From an uncultured Pseudomonadota bacterium (GTDB lineage: Bacteria > Pseudomonadota > Gammaproteobacteria > Burkholderiales > JALYOK01), in NCBI GenBank assembly GCA_902826775.1, contig CADEHE010000002.1, positions 248,001-312,000 on the forward strand: a stretch of DNA of 64,000 nucleotides. The letters run 5' to 3'. The notes under the pieces were generated by a model. It saw nothing but the letters and a program-made list of their open reading frames with translations. It had not been told where the DNA came from and did no database searches. This document shows, one piece after another, positions 44,683 through 53,988 of this stretch (positions are counted from its first letter, which is position 1; each line of letters opens with the position of its first letter). The position numbers and the translations under genes are program-made.

Positions 44683-45024
44683 TTAAGACTTCGGCTTCAA
44701 CTGCAGGAGATTCTTCACTTCCTTGACGCCTTTGACCTTGCGCGCGGCCTCGCCGGCTTTGCGAATATCGTCTTGCGAATTTACAAAGCCGTTGAGGGAA
44801 ACGACTTGGCGGTAAGTATCCACATTGATGCCGACAATGCTGCCGCCACCCAACGCCGTGGCGATCGCGCTCTTCACATCCGCGGTGACCGTGGCGTCGT
44901 CAAAGGTCTCCCCCACACTACGCCGTGTTGCGGTCGATTCGCAACCTGACATCGCGCCGCCGAGTGCCGCACCCAACAAAACTGCTCCTAGAACCTGCCG
45001 TACCAACCTGCTTGAAACGTTCAT
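44683..45024 (-). CDS. BON-domain lipoprotein
   Basis: 113 residues from the ATG at 45024, with AAAGGAGGAATTGCAG upstream (excellent). Lipobox GGAMSGC at about residues 21-27. BON domain: DDATVTADVKSAIATALGG, NVDTYRQVVSLNGFVNSQDDIRKAGEAARKVKGVKEVKNLLQ, which binds lipids in the envelope (OsmY-like). Single gene, at the border of the second accessory island. Confidence 0.9.
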   Translation of the reverse strand: MNVSSRLVRQVLGAVLLGAALGGAMSGCESTATRRSVGETFDDATVTADVKSAIATALGGGSIVGINVDTYRQVVSLNGFVNSQDDIRKAGEAARKVKGVKEVKNLLQLKPKS

Positions 45025-45123
45025 CTGCAATTCCTCCTTTGTCTAGCGCGAAGCGCACGCTCGAATGATATATCGAATTGCCTATCTTTTCGAAATTACA
45101 CCCAATTGGCACATGCCTGCAGC

Positions 45124-45267
45124 TCAGTTCGTCTCGGGCGTCTCGAACAAGGCGTGGTAGTGGTCGCTCATCTGCTTGGCAGTCCCGGTTAAAGCGCTGG
45201 CAGACTGCGCTGAACATGCACTGCATTTCAAGCTTGCGGCGGCAACCCAATGCCGCCGCAATTCCGC
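45124..45267 (-). pseudogene. Possible C-terminal remnant of a phasin-like protein
   Basis: A 47-codon frame bounded by stop codons reads WVAAASLKCSACSAQSAS, then TAKQMSDHYHALFETPETN before its stop. The Ala/Ser-rich helix ending in QMSDHYHALFE is reminiscent of the C-terminus of phasin-type proteins, but no start codon or ribosome-binding site exists and similarity is a memory-level impression. It could be a chance open frame in the 258-base gap 45025-45282. Confidence 0.2.
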
Positions 45268-45282
45268 TCAAGGATCCAGCGT

Positions 45283-47700
45283 TTAAGCGTCTGGGATACC
45301 GTCGCCATCGGTATCAACGAGACCCGCCACCGCGACGCGCACCAGCGACATCAGCAACAGGCCCGCGCCGTTCTGACCGGAGCCGAGCGCTTCGACCGTT
45401 CCCCATGTATCCGGTAGTAAAGCCGCCGGCACAGGGATACTGGCGGTGATCGCGCCGTTGGCATCCGCGATTGTGTGACCGAGCGGAATACGCGCGTTCT
45501 TCAGCGCCAGCGACAACGTGACAACCTCGTTGGCGCGATAGCCGGTTCCGCGCAGCAACGCGTTACGGCCCGGCACGATAATGCCTTGCACACCGCCGCT
45601 GTTTGGTGCAGACACTTGCGGCTTCACGCTAAGCTGGCCGAAGCGAGGCAATGTCGTTTGCATCGCCAGCGCAGCGGCACGCGAAGCACCTGCGGCCCCT
45701 ACCGCGGCCGGATTGCGCGGCAACCCATTGGCGAGGTAGCCGTGCGACCAGCTCGTAGCGATGCCGTTCACGTAGTCGTTGAATAGGCGCGCGTATTCAG
45801 CTTGTCCGCGCGCGGTCGGATGAAAACTCGCGGCCGGATTCAGTGGCGTGAACCCGTTGACCCAATTCTCTTGCGCATCGCATACTTCATGATCGGCAAA
45901 GTGATTGGCGACGGAGATGTAGTGCAGTCCGGCGTGCGCGGCTGAAGCAGCGATGATGTTGTTCAGCTCGATGTTGGCACTGCGCAGGAATGCCTGTTCA
46001 CCCGTGGAGAGTTTGGCCTCGGGCACGCCGGGGATCTGCAGCGCAGGGCATTCGTTGCCGCTCACCATTACCGGGTAACCAAACACGACCGTGGCCGCGT
46101 TGGGCGTCGCACTGCGGATTTGATGGTGCACGTCGTTGATGCCCGCTTGCGCATACGCGAGCAGCAGCGGCGAAATGAGCTGCGCCAACGTGGTGTCGGT
46201 GTATGGTGCGAACGGTTTGATCGCGTGGCACTCGTTATGCATGAAGCAGAACGCCATTGTCCAGAACCACTGCGCATCGTTGCCGCCGATGGTGACGGTG
46301 ACCAGATCACGATTGGCATTAACCGCATTCACCGCCGAAAGCTGCGGCGGCTCCCCTTGCAGACTTTCGCCGCCGACGCGCACGTGCTTGGTCTCCGCGC
46401 CCGTGCAGGCAAAGAAGTTGAACTCGACATCCGGCTTCAGCGCCAGCGGCGTCAGCTCGCCCGGCAGCTTGAGTTGATACGGGTATGCCTGCGCCGAGCG
46501 GTGGCATCCGGTATAGATGCCGAAGTTCTCCTCGAGTTGAAACGGTAGCGGCAGCGGCAGATACCAATCTTCCGGATTCAAGTATGGCCACAACCCCTCG
46601 CCGGACGAGTAAGAGTCGCCCAAGGCGGCGTAGGAGAAGCGCTTGACGTTACTAGTGAACGACAGCGTGTAATCGCCCGTTTCCGCGCCGCTGGAGCCGC
46701 CGTCGCTGACCACCACGACGTAAGTGCCGCTTTGCAGGATATTTCGGGGCATGGTCGCGGTAGCGGCGTTGCCGCCGGCCGTATCTAGCCATAGGCCCGT
46801 CGGCCCGAACAAGCGGATCGTCGGCGCGACGCTGCCGCTCACGCGCGCAGCATTCAGCACGACGCGCTCGCCAACCTTGGCGGCGAAGGTATAGGAATCA
46901 AGATCGCCGCGATCAATTACTTGCGCACGCGTGCCGCCGTTGATCAGCGTGCCATGTTCGTTCGCCCCAATGCCGCGCGCGAAGTACAAGCGGTACGCGC
47001 CCGTATTGCCGTACTTCGCGCTACCGTCGCCAACCACCACCGTGTACGTACCGCTCGTCAGGATGTTGCGAACGAGCGTGGTCGCCAGCCCAGTGCCGTC
47101 GTGCAAAGATACCAATCCGCCGCTCGGACCGTACAAACGCAGCGACGGCCAAACATTGCCGCTCATGCGCGCGGCACGCAGCATGATGCTTTCGCCTTGG
47201 GTCGCGGTAAAAGTGTATGAATCCAGGTCGCCAAGCTCGATCGACTGGCTGCGCGAACCGCCGTTGATCAACGCGCCATGCTCGGCCGCGCCGCCACTGG
47301 TGGCAAAGTAGAGCCGATACTGGCCAACGCGGTTTACGCTGCCGGTATCGGTGATTTCCACGGTGTACGTGCCGCTGGTCAGAATGTTGCGCGCGAACGT
47401 ACTGATCGTGCCGTCACCGGTCGTGGACGCCACAAGCCCCCCAGCGGGGCCGTAGACTCGCAGAGCCGGCCAAATGCTGCCGCTTACGCGCGCCACACGC
47501 AGCACGATGCTGGTCCCTGCGTTCGCTGTGAACGTGTAGCGATCCTTTTGTGCCTGAGAACTGATCGTGCCCGAGACGAAACCGTTGTTGCTCAGCGAAG
47601 CGATTGCCGCCCGGGCAGGCACGCTCTCCTGCAACAAGAACACCATGATGACAACCGTCCACCACACTGCAAACCGACTGCTGCGAATTGCGTAGTGCAT
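45283..47700 (-). CDS. Secreted SGNH hydrolase with three N-terminal repeat domains
   Basis: 805 residues, GGAGGGTTAGTC before the ATG. Signal peptide to about residue 31. Three tandem beta domains of about 95 residues (each with R/D-YTF-A, R-V/L-x-GP-x-G, ILTSGTYTVVV-D, YRLYFA): PPC-like. SGNH domain at about 345-640: block I ALGDSYSSGEGLWPY with nucleophile Ser, FFACTGAETKHV, block III TIGGNDAQW, block V His in FHPTARGQAEYARLF. The Cys-rich type resembles actinobacterial GDSL lipases or esterases. C-terminal DTDGDGIPDA is the start of a thrombospondin-3-like calcium motif, cut off at the stop. A candidate ECF promoter lies at 47773-47796. Confidence 0.86.
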   Translation of the reverse strand: MHYAIRSSRFAVWWTVVIMVFLLQESVPARAAIASLSNNGFVSGTISSQAQKDRYTFTANAGTSIVLRVARVSGSIWPALRVYGPAGGLVASTTGDGTISTFARNILTSGTYTVEITDTGSVNRVGQYRLYFATSGGAAEHGALINGGSRSQSIELGDLDSYTFTATQGESIMLRAARMSGNVWPSLRLYGPSGGLVSLHDGTGLATTLVRNILTSGTYTVVVGDGSAKYGNTGAYRLYFARGIGANEHGTLINGGTRAQVIDRGDLDSYTFAAKVGERVVLNAARVSGSVAPTIRLFGPTGLWLDTAGGNAATATMPRNILQSGTYVVVVSDGGSSGAETGDYTLSFTSNVKRFSYAALGDSYSSGEGLWPYLNPEDWYLPLPLPFQLEENFGIYTGCHRSAQAYPYQLKLPGELTPLALKPDVEFNFFACTGAETKHVRVGGESLQGEPPQLSAVNAVNANRDLVTVTIGGNDAQWFWTMAFCFMHNECHAIKPFAPYTDTTLAQLISPLLLAYAQAGINDVHHQIRSATPNAATVVFGYPVMVSGNECPALQIPGVPEAKLSTGEQAFLRSANIELNNIIAASAAHAGLHYISVANHFADHEVCDAQENWVNGFTPLNPAASFHPTARGQAEYARLFNDYVNGIATSWSHGYLANGLPRNPAAVGAAGASRAAALAMQTTLPRFGQLSVKPQVSAPNSGGVQGIIVPGRNALLRGTGYRANEVVTLSLALKNARIPLGHTIADANGAITASIPVPAALLPDTWGTVEALGSGQNGAGLLLMSLVRVAVAGLVDTDGDGIPDA

Positions 47701-47772
47701 GACTAACCCTCCTGATCAGCGTTACCGAATTGGCGTCGCGCTGCTTTGGGAAGCAGTGCTCGCTAAGCAGAA

Positions 47773-47796
47773 GACGGCCGGTGGGGGTAGTTGTCA
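47773..47796 (-). promoter_or_regulatory. Candidate ECF-type promoter, copy 2 (SGNH hydrolase)
   Basis: Minus strand TGACAA (47796-47791), 14 bases, CGTC (47776-47773), then TTCT. It shares nine consecutive bases, CTGACAACT, with the site before the poly-Gly lipoprotein. The CGTC box is 72 bases from the ATG at 47700. Confidence 0.45.
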
Positions 47797-47910
47797 GGTG
47801 AACCTAGCGCGAAAAACAAATCAACTGGTGGACACGCGCACATGAGCGGAGCGAGGGCTGCGCATCGCACGCCAAAGCGCAGCGCGCTCGCCAATGGGTG
47901 TCAATTCCGC

Positions 47911-47940
47911 GTGGGCACGCTGCGCTTTGCCCACCCTACG
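47911..47940. repeat. Widespread GTGGGCA...TGCCCAC intergenic repeat
   Basis: GTGGGCA (47911-47917), ten bases, TGCCCAC (47928-47934), then CCTACG. I recognise this TGGGCACGCTGCGCTTTGCCCACCCTACG form as a common repeat of proteobacterial intergenic regions. It sits 18 bases after the stop of the minus-strand coiled-coil protein A and may serve as its terminator. The rest of the 258-base gap holds the SGNH promoter. Confidence 0.6.
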
Positions 47941-47958
47941 CAATCCAAAAAGACGCAC

Positions 47959-49779
47959 CTATTGACCAGAGAGCTCCAAGACTTTCTTTTCCTGCTCTTG
48001 CTGACGCTCTTGCCGGCGTTGCTGGAACTCTTGCTGCAACGCCTGGCGTTCTTCCCGTGTCTTCGCGTTGCGCATCTTCGCTTGATACTCCTGCGCCAAG
48101 CGATTCGTTTCTTCGGCGTACTGGCGCGATAGCTCCCGGGTTTTCGCAATGATCTCTTGTCTCGTCCGCTGAGGGCTCGCTTGGGGCACATCGGCAGGCG
48201 GTGTCGCGCGAGTTGGTTCATTTGCAGGGTTCCCGGACGCGGCAGGCGCTCGTGCCTTGCGCGCTTCCCACGCCTCCTTCCCTTCGCGCTCGCGCAGTTC
48301 GCGGATCTCTTGCGCTGCGCGCGTCCTCGCTTCCAGATAAGACTTCGTGAACGCCGGCGCCGACGGGCCGTTGGGAGGAAATTTTGCCTTCGGCCGCTTG
48401 TCTGTCGCGTACTTGCCGGTCACCGGCGGCTGTGAGCGCGCGTAGTTGATGAAGTTCTGCTGCACGGTCAGCGTCTTGTCGGCCGTGCAATTGTGGCCCA
48501 CGAATTCTCTTATTTGCGTTAAGAAGCGCACCAGGGAGCCAATGACATCCTTGGAATTTTGTATCGGGTTGCCATGCTCCTTGCCCATCGTTCTGTCGAA
48601 TATATACTTCAACGCCCACTGCTCGTAGGGCCCCCAGTTGCGATCGAACACGTCCGCGTGTTCGCGCTCGACATCGAACGTGATCGGTTCGCCGAACTCC
48701 TCGTAGATAACGTTGCCAATGCGCTCGCGCTTGACGGATTGCATCGTCCGCTGGACTGGGTCGCGGATGTAGCGCTTGCAGTTGTCCGAATAGACGAAGA
48801 AGTAGTTGACGACAAAGCCGCTAAAAAACCCATCGTAGTCGGCAAGAATATCGAACCTGCCCGCAGCGAGGACTTCGGCCACGTCATCCATGTTGGTGAT
48901 CGGGCGGTAGTACTCCTTGACCTTGAACTGCGCGGCGTCGACCACCCATTCTTTATCCAGTTTAGCTTCAAGAAAGCACTCGCCGGACTCGCAGAGATAG
49001 TCTTGCGGCATCGGGTTAAGCGCGTATTGAATATGGGTGACGTTAGGGCAATGCTTCGCGTACACCGCCGAGACATCGCGCGCAAGCAACATGTAGTTCT
49101 GAATAGTCGGTAGTTTGGATAGCTGGCGCTCGGTTTCGTTTTGATAAATTGGCTCCAGCAACAAGGTCGGCTTGGCCTCGCAGCCGCCCCGAAAATCTAT
49201 TCCCGCGGTGCTCGGGATATCGCGGGAGCGGATTTCGAACTTGAGGGCGCCGTCGAACGCTGTGGCGATATGCCCGTCTTGCAGCTTCCAGCCGTCGGCT
49301 TTGGCTGCAGTGCCTTTGTAGTCAATGTTTAGATCGGGCTTAGCGTTATACGACGAGAAATTAACGCGGATTACCTGCAGTTGTTCGCATTGCTCCGATA
49401 ACGCTTGCTGTAGTACTTGCAACACATCCTTGATCGGCGCATCCCGCCCGGATTTGGAGGCGCGGAAAGCTTGAAGATCGACCCTGCGCTGATCTATGGC
49501 CTGAATGTTGACGGAAATCACTTCCGAGCAAGCGCCACGAAACTCGCCGCTTACGCTGGTGTTCCCATTGATGGCGGACGCCCAAAAGGCACCTGGCTCC
49601 GCATTACGTGCCGAGTTCTTCTGCATGCTCAGATGGACGTCGCCCACCTTACGCGTCACCTGGTCATCTTGCTGCCAGACTTTGGTTTGAGCGTGGCTAA
49701 CAAAGTGCATCGAGCACAGCGACACGACCAACACACCTTTGAGCAAACGGGCAAGCTGTTTGTCCAAATCGATCTTCAT
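47959..49779 (-). CDS. Exported coiled-coil protein A (unknown family)
   Basis: 606 residues, GAGGAG upstream of the ATG. Signal peptide with cleavage at VSHAQ (about 30). N-terminal region 35-430 with Cys in FRGACSEV, SEQCEQLQVIRVNF, RGGCEAKPTLLLEP, KHCPNVTHIQYA, LCESGECFLEAK; then YARSQPPVTGKYATDKRPK and PPNGPSAPAFTKSYLE, a segment nearly identical in protein B. An Ala/Pro linker and a C-terminal coiled coil follow: NAKTREERQALQQEFQQRRQ ... KVLELSGQ. Paralogue of protein B (49825-51645); the coiled coil is also shared by protein C. No known domain recognised. Last gene of the minus-strand run C-B-A; 45 bases separate it from B. Confidence 0.85.
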   Translation of the reverse strand: MKIDLDKQLARLLKGVLVVSLCSMHFVSHAQTKVWQQDDQVTRKVGDVHLSMQKNSARNAEPGAFWASAINGNTSVSGEFRGACSEVISVNIQAIDQRRVDLQAFRASKSGRDAPIKDVLQVLQQALSEQCEQLQVIRVNFSSYNAKPDLNIDYKGTAAKADGWKLQDGHIATAFDGALKFEIRSRDIPSTAGIDFRGGCEAKPTLLLEPIYQNETERQLSKLPTIQNYMLLARDVSAVYAKHCPNVTHIQYALNPMPQDYLCESGECFLEAKLDKEWVVDAAQFKVKEYYRPITNMDDVAEVLAAGRFDILADYDGFFSGFVVNYFFVYSDNCKRYIRDPVQRTMQSVKRERIGNVIYEEFGEPITFDVEREHADVFDRNWGPYEQWALKYIFDRTMGKEHGNPIQNSKDVIGSLVRFLTQIREFVGHNCTADKTLTVQQNFINYARSQPPVTGKYATDKRPKAKFPPNGPSAPAFTKSYLEARTRAAQEIRELREREGKEAWEARKARAPAASGNPANEPTRATPPADVPQASPQRTRQEIIAKTRELSRQYAEETNRLAQEYQAKMRNAKTREERQALQQEFQQRRQERQQEQEKKVLELSGQ

Positions 49780-49824
49780 CGAAACTCCTCAGTAATCGCC
49801 TTCAGGGGCATCGGAACTAGCGTG

Positions 49825-51645
49825 CTAACGACCGGACAGCTCCAGCATTCTTCTTTGCAGCTCTTGCTGACGCTCCTGCTGGCGTTGCCGGAACTCTAAC
49901 TGCAGCGTCCGGCGCTCCTGAGGAGTTGCGCTCTTCATCTTTGCTTGGAACTCTTTCAATGCCTCGCTCGACTCGTGTGCATGGGCGCGCCGTAGCTCCT
50001 GCATCGCGGCGGCGCGGTCCTTAGCGTCGTTTGTAGAATCCTTGCCCGGTGGCGCGGGCATGCTTGCGGCAGCAGGCGCGTTTGGCTGAACAGTGCCAAT
50101 GCTGGTTGATGCCGGCGGAACAGAGTCGTCTTGCTGGCTTGGTGTAGCCGGGACGCTAGCCGCGTCCTTGGTTGCATTCAGGCGGCTCGGTGGATTCGAG
50201 TCTTGCTTTTCTTCGTGTCGCGCACGCTCCCGCTTTTCCAAGTATGCCGCTGTAAACGCAGGCGCGGAGGGGCCGGTGGGCGGGTACTTCATCTTGGGTT
50301 TCTTCTCCGTCGCATATTTGCCGGTCACGGGCGGCTGTGAGCGCGCGAAGCTAACCATGTTCTGTTGCACCGTCAGCACTCGATCCCCGGTGCAACCCTT
50401 GATCGCCTCCCTCATTTGCTCCATGTCGGCAAGCATAGACCCTACGGCGGCGGATGCACCGTCCATGGGGCTGCTTGCGTGCCTAGGATCAGTGGCTATG
50501 CTAAATCCGCGGATTATCTGCCACCGGGAACCAGGGCCAAAGTGGGCATCGAACACGTTGGCATATTCCTTTTCCACCTTCATATCGATGGTGATGAAAT
50601 CATCTTCGCGATTTAGTTCACCAATTGAATCGCCATTCTGTTTCTTGAATTTTATTTGACGGCGCACCGGCTCTCGGATGTTGCTTTCACAGTGTTCCGC
50701 GTAAGCGATGAAGTAACTCATAACGAAGAAGCTGAAGAACGGCCGGTAGTCTTCAACGATATCGAAGCGGCCCGCCGCCAGCACTTCAGCCATGTCTTTG
50801 ACGTTCCTGATCGGGCGATTGTTTTCCTTCTCCTCCACCTTAAATTGCGAAGCATCCACGACCCATTCCTTGCCAAACGATGCTTCGAGGAAACAGTCTC
50901 CCTCTTTCTTGCATAGAACGGCTCCGGGCATAGGGTCAATCGCATAGCGAATGCGCGTGACGCCGGGGCATTCTTTCGCGTACTTAGGAGAAGCGGCGAG
51001 CACCGCATCGACGTAGTGCTCCAGGCTCAACGCTTTTAAGCCAGCGGGCGATGCACCGAGCAGCAGTGTGGGCTCTTTTTCACAGGAGCCTTTGAAATTC
51101 AGACCAACAGCACTAGACGCATCGCGCGCGCGGATCTCAAAAACATAAGCATTGTCGTACGATGTGTTAATGCGACCGTCCTGCAGGCGCCAACCGCCGG
51201 TCTTGGTCAACGTGCCTTCGTAGCTGATCGCGCCTTGCATTGGCAAGAAAGGACGAAAAGTAATGCGCACGACTTGCAACTGCTCGCACTGTTCCGCAAG
51301 CGCTTCGCGCATGACTTGGAGCACGTCATGGATCGGGAGGTCAGGCCCCGACTGCGGCGCAAGAAATCGTTCCAAGTTGGACGGGCTGTCTAGGGTGAGC
51401 ACGTTGACGGCCACAAGTTCCGAGCACGCCCCCTGAAACTCGGCACGAATGCGGCTTTTCTTGTTCTCGGCTAAGGCGTAAAAGTCACGCGGGGTGCTGG
51501 AGCTGCCCCTATTCATGCTCAGTGCGACGTCACCCACTTGGCGGCTAACCCGAACGTGCTGCTCCCAGACCTTGGGTTGAGCGTGACCAGCAAGTTGAAT
51601 AGAAAGCAGCGAAGCGGCCAGCAAGCTCTTGAGTTGGATCGTCAT
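49825..51645 (-). CDS. Exported coiled-coil protein B, paralogue of A
   Basis: 606 residues, exactly the length of protein A. Signal peptide ending in AGHAQ (about 22). Matches A along its length: KVWEQHVRVSRQVGDVALSMN, FQGACSELVAVNV, CEQLQVVRITF, GSCEKEPTLLLG, CPGVTRIRYAIDPMPGAVLC, GRFDIVEDYRPFFSFFVMSYF, then FARSQPPVTGKYATEKKPK with PPTGPSAPAFTAAYLE. Ala/Pro/Ser linker with charged stretches (VPATPSQQDDSVPPAS), and the C-terminal heptad region TPQERRTLQLEFRQRQQERQ ... RMLELSGR. Function unknown. Gene spacing suggests co-transcription with A and C. Confidence 0.85.
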   Translation of the reverse strand: MTIQLKSLLAASLLSIQLAGHAQPKVWEQHVRVSRQVGDVALSMNRGSSSTPRDFYALAENKKSRIRAEFQGACSELVAVNVLTLDSPSNLERFLAPQSGPDLPIHDVLQVMREALAEQCEQLQVVRITFRPFLPMQGAISYEGTLTKTGGWRLQDGRINTSYDNAYVFEIRARDASSAVGLNFKGSCEKEPTLLLGASPAGLKALSLEHYVDAVLAASPKYAKECPGVTRIRYAIDPMPGAVLCKKEGDCFLEASFGKEWVVDASQFKVEEKENNRPIRNVKDMAEVLAAGRFDIVEDYRPFFSFFVMSYFIAYAEHCESNIREPVRRQIKFKKQNGDSIGELNREDDFITIDMKVEKEYANVFDAHFGPGSRWQIIRGFSIATDPRHASSPMDGASAAVGSMLADMEQMREAIKGCTGDRVLTVQQNMVSFARSQPPVTGKYATEKKPKMKYPPTGPSAPAFTAAYLEKRERARHEEKQDSNPPSRLNATKDAASVPATPSQQDDSVPPASTSIGTVQPNAPAAASMPAPPGKDSTNDAKDRAAAMQELRRAHAHESSEALKEFQAKMKSATPQERRTLQLEFRQRQQERQQELQRRMLELSGR

Positions 51646-51738
51646 AAGGTCTCGTTACGTTCCTTGTACACAAACAAAACTCATAGGATTCGCCTTGGCA
51701 CGCGCGTTGACTGCGCCAACGTTCGCTTGGCGCACTTT

Positions 51739-53868
51739 TCAACGCTTAGACAGCTCCTGCAGCTTTCTTTGCAGTTCCTGCTGCCGCTCCATTTGCACCC
51801 GTTGGTACTCTTGCTGCAGCGCTTGACGCTCTTGCCGCGTCTTGGCGCTGCGCATTTTTGTTTGAAACTCTTGCGAGACCTCGTTCATTGCCTTCAGGTG
51901 CGCTTCACTTACCTGTTGAATCGCGGCGGCCCGCTCTTTAGCTACGGTAGCCGCATCCTTGCCCGTTGCCGCGGACGCAGGGGCGGGGCTTTGCGTGCTT
52001 GGCGGGGCCGTGCCCGCCGCTGGTTTAGACGGTTCGCGGCGAGCCGGCTGGTCGGCTTGCGCGGGCTTATCGACTGAATCACCCGCAGGCGCGCGTTTCT
52101 TGGCGTCCAAGATCGAATCGTTGCCGGCCGCTGCAGGCGCAGTAGCGGCAGGGGGCGCCGTCGGCTGCACCGGCTCGCCACTTGCCGCAGGCGGCACAGC
52201 GGGCCGCGCTTGCTCGCTGGGTTGCACGGGTGTGCTGCTGGCCGGAGTGCTCCCCGGCTCTGGGGCGGCTTGAGGCGATGCGTTTGTGCGGCTCGCATCC
52301 TTAGATGTTGTCGTTGTATTCGGTTCCTGCGCGGAATGAGTGGGCGGATCCTTTGCAACCGGCGGATCGCTCTCCTGGTCGGCACCAGCAATGCGCACGC
52401 CCTCAGCCTGCAACGATGGCAAGCCGCTTGCGGCGCGGAAAATGTTTTCGCCAAGCTGCTGCATGGCCGCGCTGGCGCAGGTGTTCTTGTCGAAGAAAAG
52501 CTGATTTGGCGGCAGTTGGATCTCCCGCGCATAGTCCCCTACCGCCTCGCGCATTCCTTGAACCGTCCATTTGAAGCGCTCGCCGCGCTTCATCTTGTCT
52601 GTCCAAACCTTCATCATGTGCATGGCTTGGCTGCGCATGTATTCCGGTAAACGCGGCGCGAAACGGCTATCGACCTCGAACGAAGCCGTACCGGTCTCGT
52701 ACTTAGGTTCGAAGATAAGATCGGGCGTGACCTCACCGCCGACGTATTCACGCGTCTCGTAATAAAGTTTCGTCACGCTTTTGACTTGCGCGCGACAGCG
52801 GTTGGTGAACAAGCTGCCATAGTGAGCGTACAGAAAAGTAAAGTCGATGGTATTGACGTAAGGGTTGAAATCACCATCGAAAATCCGCCGTCCGATTTCG
52901 AAGTCCGGGAATTGCTGCCAATAGGCGTCGTACTTGTAGACGATCCCCGGTTTGCGGCGGCTCGCGTAGGCGTAGTCTTTGCGATAGTCGCCGCGGATTT
53001 GCGCCATGCGCTCGTACAGCGCGCGAAAACCGGCAAGCGTGACGTCCTGGGCATTCGCGACCGAGAGTCCACTGTCCATTTTTGATCCCGGCGTGGGCTG
53101 TAACGTCAGCGTGCCGCCCTGGTACGTGTAAGCAAAACTTAGCAAACTCATTTCCGCGCCTTGATCGTCGACGTGAGGCCGCGCTGCATCGCGAAAGTAG
53201 TGGCGGACGACCACGTAACCTATCGGCCCGCCGCAGCTGGCGAGATGCGACTTAAACACTCGGTTGAGTTCGGCATCGAAGGCAGGCGCCGGATTGTTGC
53301 CTTCGAACGGAATGATGGTTGCGTTTGGGTCGCTGGGGGTGTGCTGCAAATTGATAATCAGCGCAGCCAACGAAGTCGGACGCGGAATGACTCGATCGGC
53401 CTCTGCTTGCAGAACTTTCCGTTGGGCTTCGAGCTCTTGCCGAAACACTTCCTGCTCGGCACGCAGTGCGTCGAAGCGCTTCTGAGCCTCCTCGCGCGTG
53501 ATCTCGCCGCGGTTCACCATTCGCGGCACCTCGTTCATGCGCTTCTGGTTATCCGCGAGCTTGCTCTGATACTCAGCAAACAGAGCTTCGTTCTTAGGCT
53601 TCATGTACTCGGCCTGGCGTCGAAATATCTCCTGCATCTCGGCTTCCGTCATCGCCTTTTTCCCGCTGCGAAACTCCGCCGGGCAGATGTATTCAACGCC
53701 GCGCTTTTCTGCCCCCGGCACGTGTGCCGTGAACGTCGCGGTACGGGCCACTTCCGGTCCAATCCAAGGGGCACGATTCGCCTGGATGTCGGCGAACGAA
53801 GTGCTCACAAAGGCCGTAAGCCCAAGGCCAATTACAAAGGACAAGCGCGATCTCACGAACAAACCCAT
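51739..53868 (-). CDS. Exported coiled-coil protein C
   Basis: 709 residues. Signal peptide to about residue 26 (VSTSFADI). An N-terminal charged coiled coil (about 70-160: AEMQEIFRRQAEYMKPKNEALFAEYQSKLADNQKR and QRKVLQAEADR), a central domain (165-470) with Cys in FKSHLASCGGPIGYVVVRHYF, FTNRCRAQ and KNTCASAAMQQ, a very long Pro/Ala/Thr-rich linker (490-640) and the C-terminal coiled coil shared with A and B: SAKTRQERQALQQEYQRVQM ... KLQELSKR. No recognised domain in the central part. The linker reaches across a cell-wall-like distance. 93 bases from B, 120 bases from the poly-Gly lipoprotein gene upstream. Confidence 0.82.
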   Translation of the reverse strand: MGLFVRSRLSFVIGLGLTAFVSTSFADIQANRAPWIGPEVARTATFTAHVPGAEKRGVEYICPAEFRSGKKAMTEAEMQEIFRRQAEYMKPKNEALFAEYQSKLADNQKRMNEVPRMVNRGEITREEAQKRFDALRAEQEVFRQELEAQRKVLQAEADRVIPRPTSLAALIINLQHTPSDPNATIIPFEGNNPAPAFDAELNRVFKSHLASCGGPIGYVVVRHYFRDAARPHVDDQGAEMSLLSFAYTYQGGTLTLQPTPGSKMDSGLSVANAQDVTLAGFRALYERMAQIRGDYRKDYAYASRRKPGIVYKYDAYWQQFPDFEIGRRIFDGDFNPYVNTIDFTFLYAHYGSLFTNRCRAQVKSVTKLYYETREYVGGEVTPDLIFEPKYETGTASFEVDSRFAPRLPEYMRSQAMHMMKVWTDKMKRGERFKWTVQGMREAVGDYAREIQLPPNQLFFDKNTCASAAMQQLGENIFRAASGLPSLQAEGVRIAGADQESDPPVAKDPPTHSAQEPNTTTTSKDASRTNASPQAAPEPGSTPASSTPVQPSEQARPAVPPAASGEPVQPTAPPAATAPAAAGNDSILDAKKRAPAGDSVDKPAQADQPARREPSKPAAGTAPPSTQSPAPASAATGKDAATVAKERAAAIQQVSEAHLKAMNEVSQEFQTKMRSAKTRQERQALQQEYQRVQMERQQELQRKLQELSKR

Positions 53869-53988
53869 GGCATGGCCCCCGATATATGCAGAAGAACACT
53901 TCTAATTTCAAACAGCTATGCGAAAGCAATGATAAACGACCATTGCCCCCTTTCACACCTGCGGCAAGCAAAGGCTTCGCCGCAAGCC

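Noticed and set aside
53880..53950. A fourth copy of the ECF-type motif before protein C (TGTGAA, 13 bases, CGTT)
   Set aside because: Spacing is off by one and both boxes are mismatched; not better than chance. Co-transcription from the lipoprotein promoter is enough to explain C, B and A.
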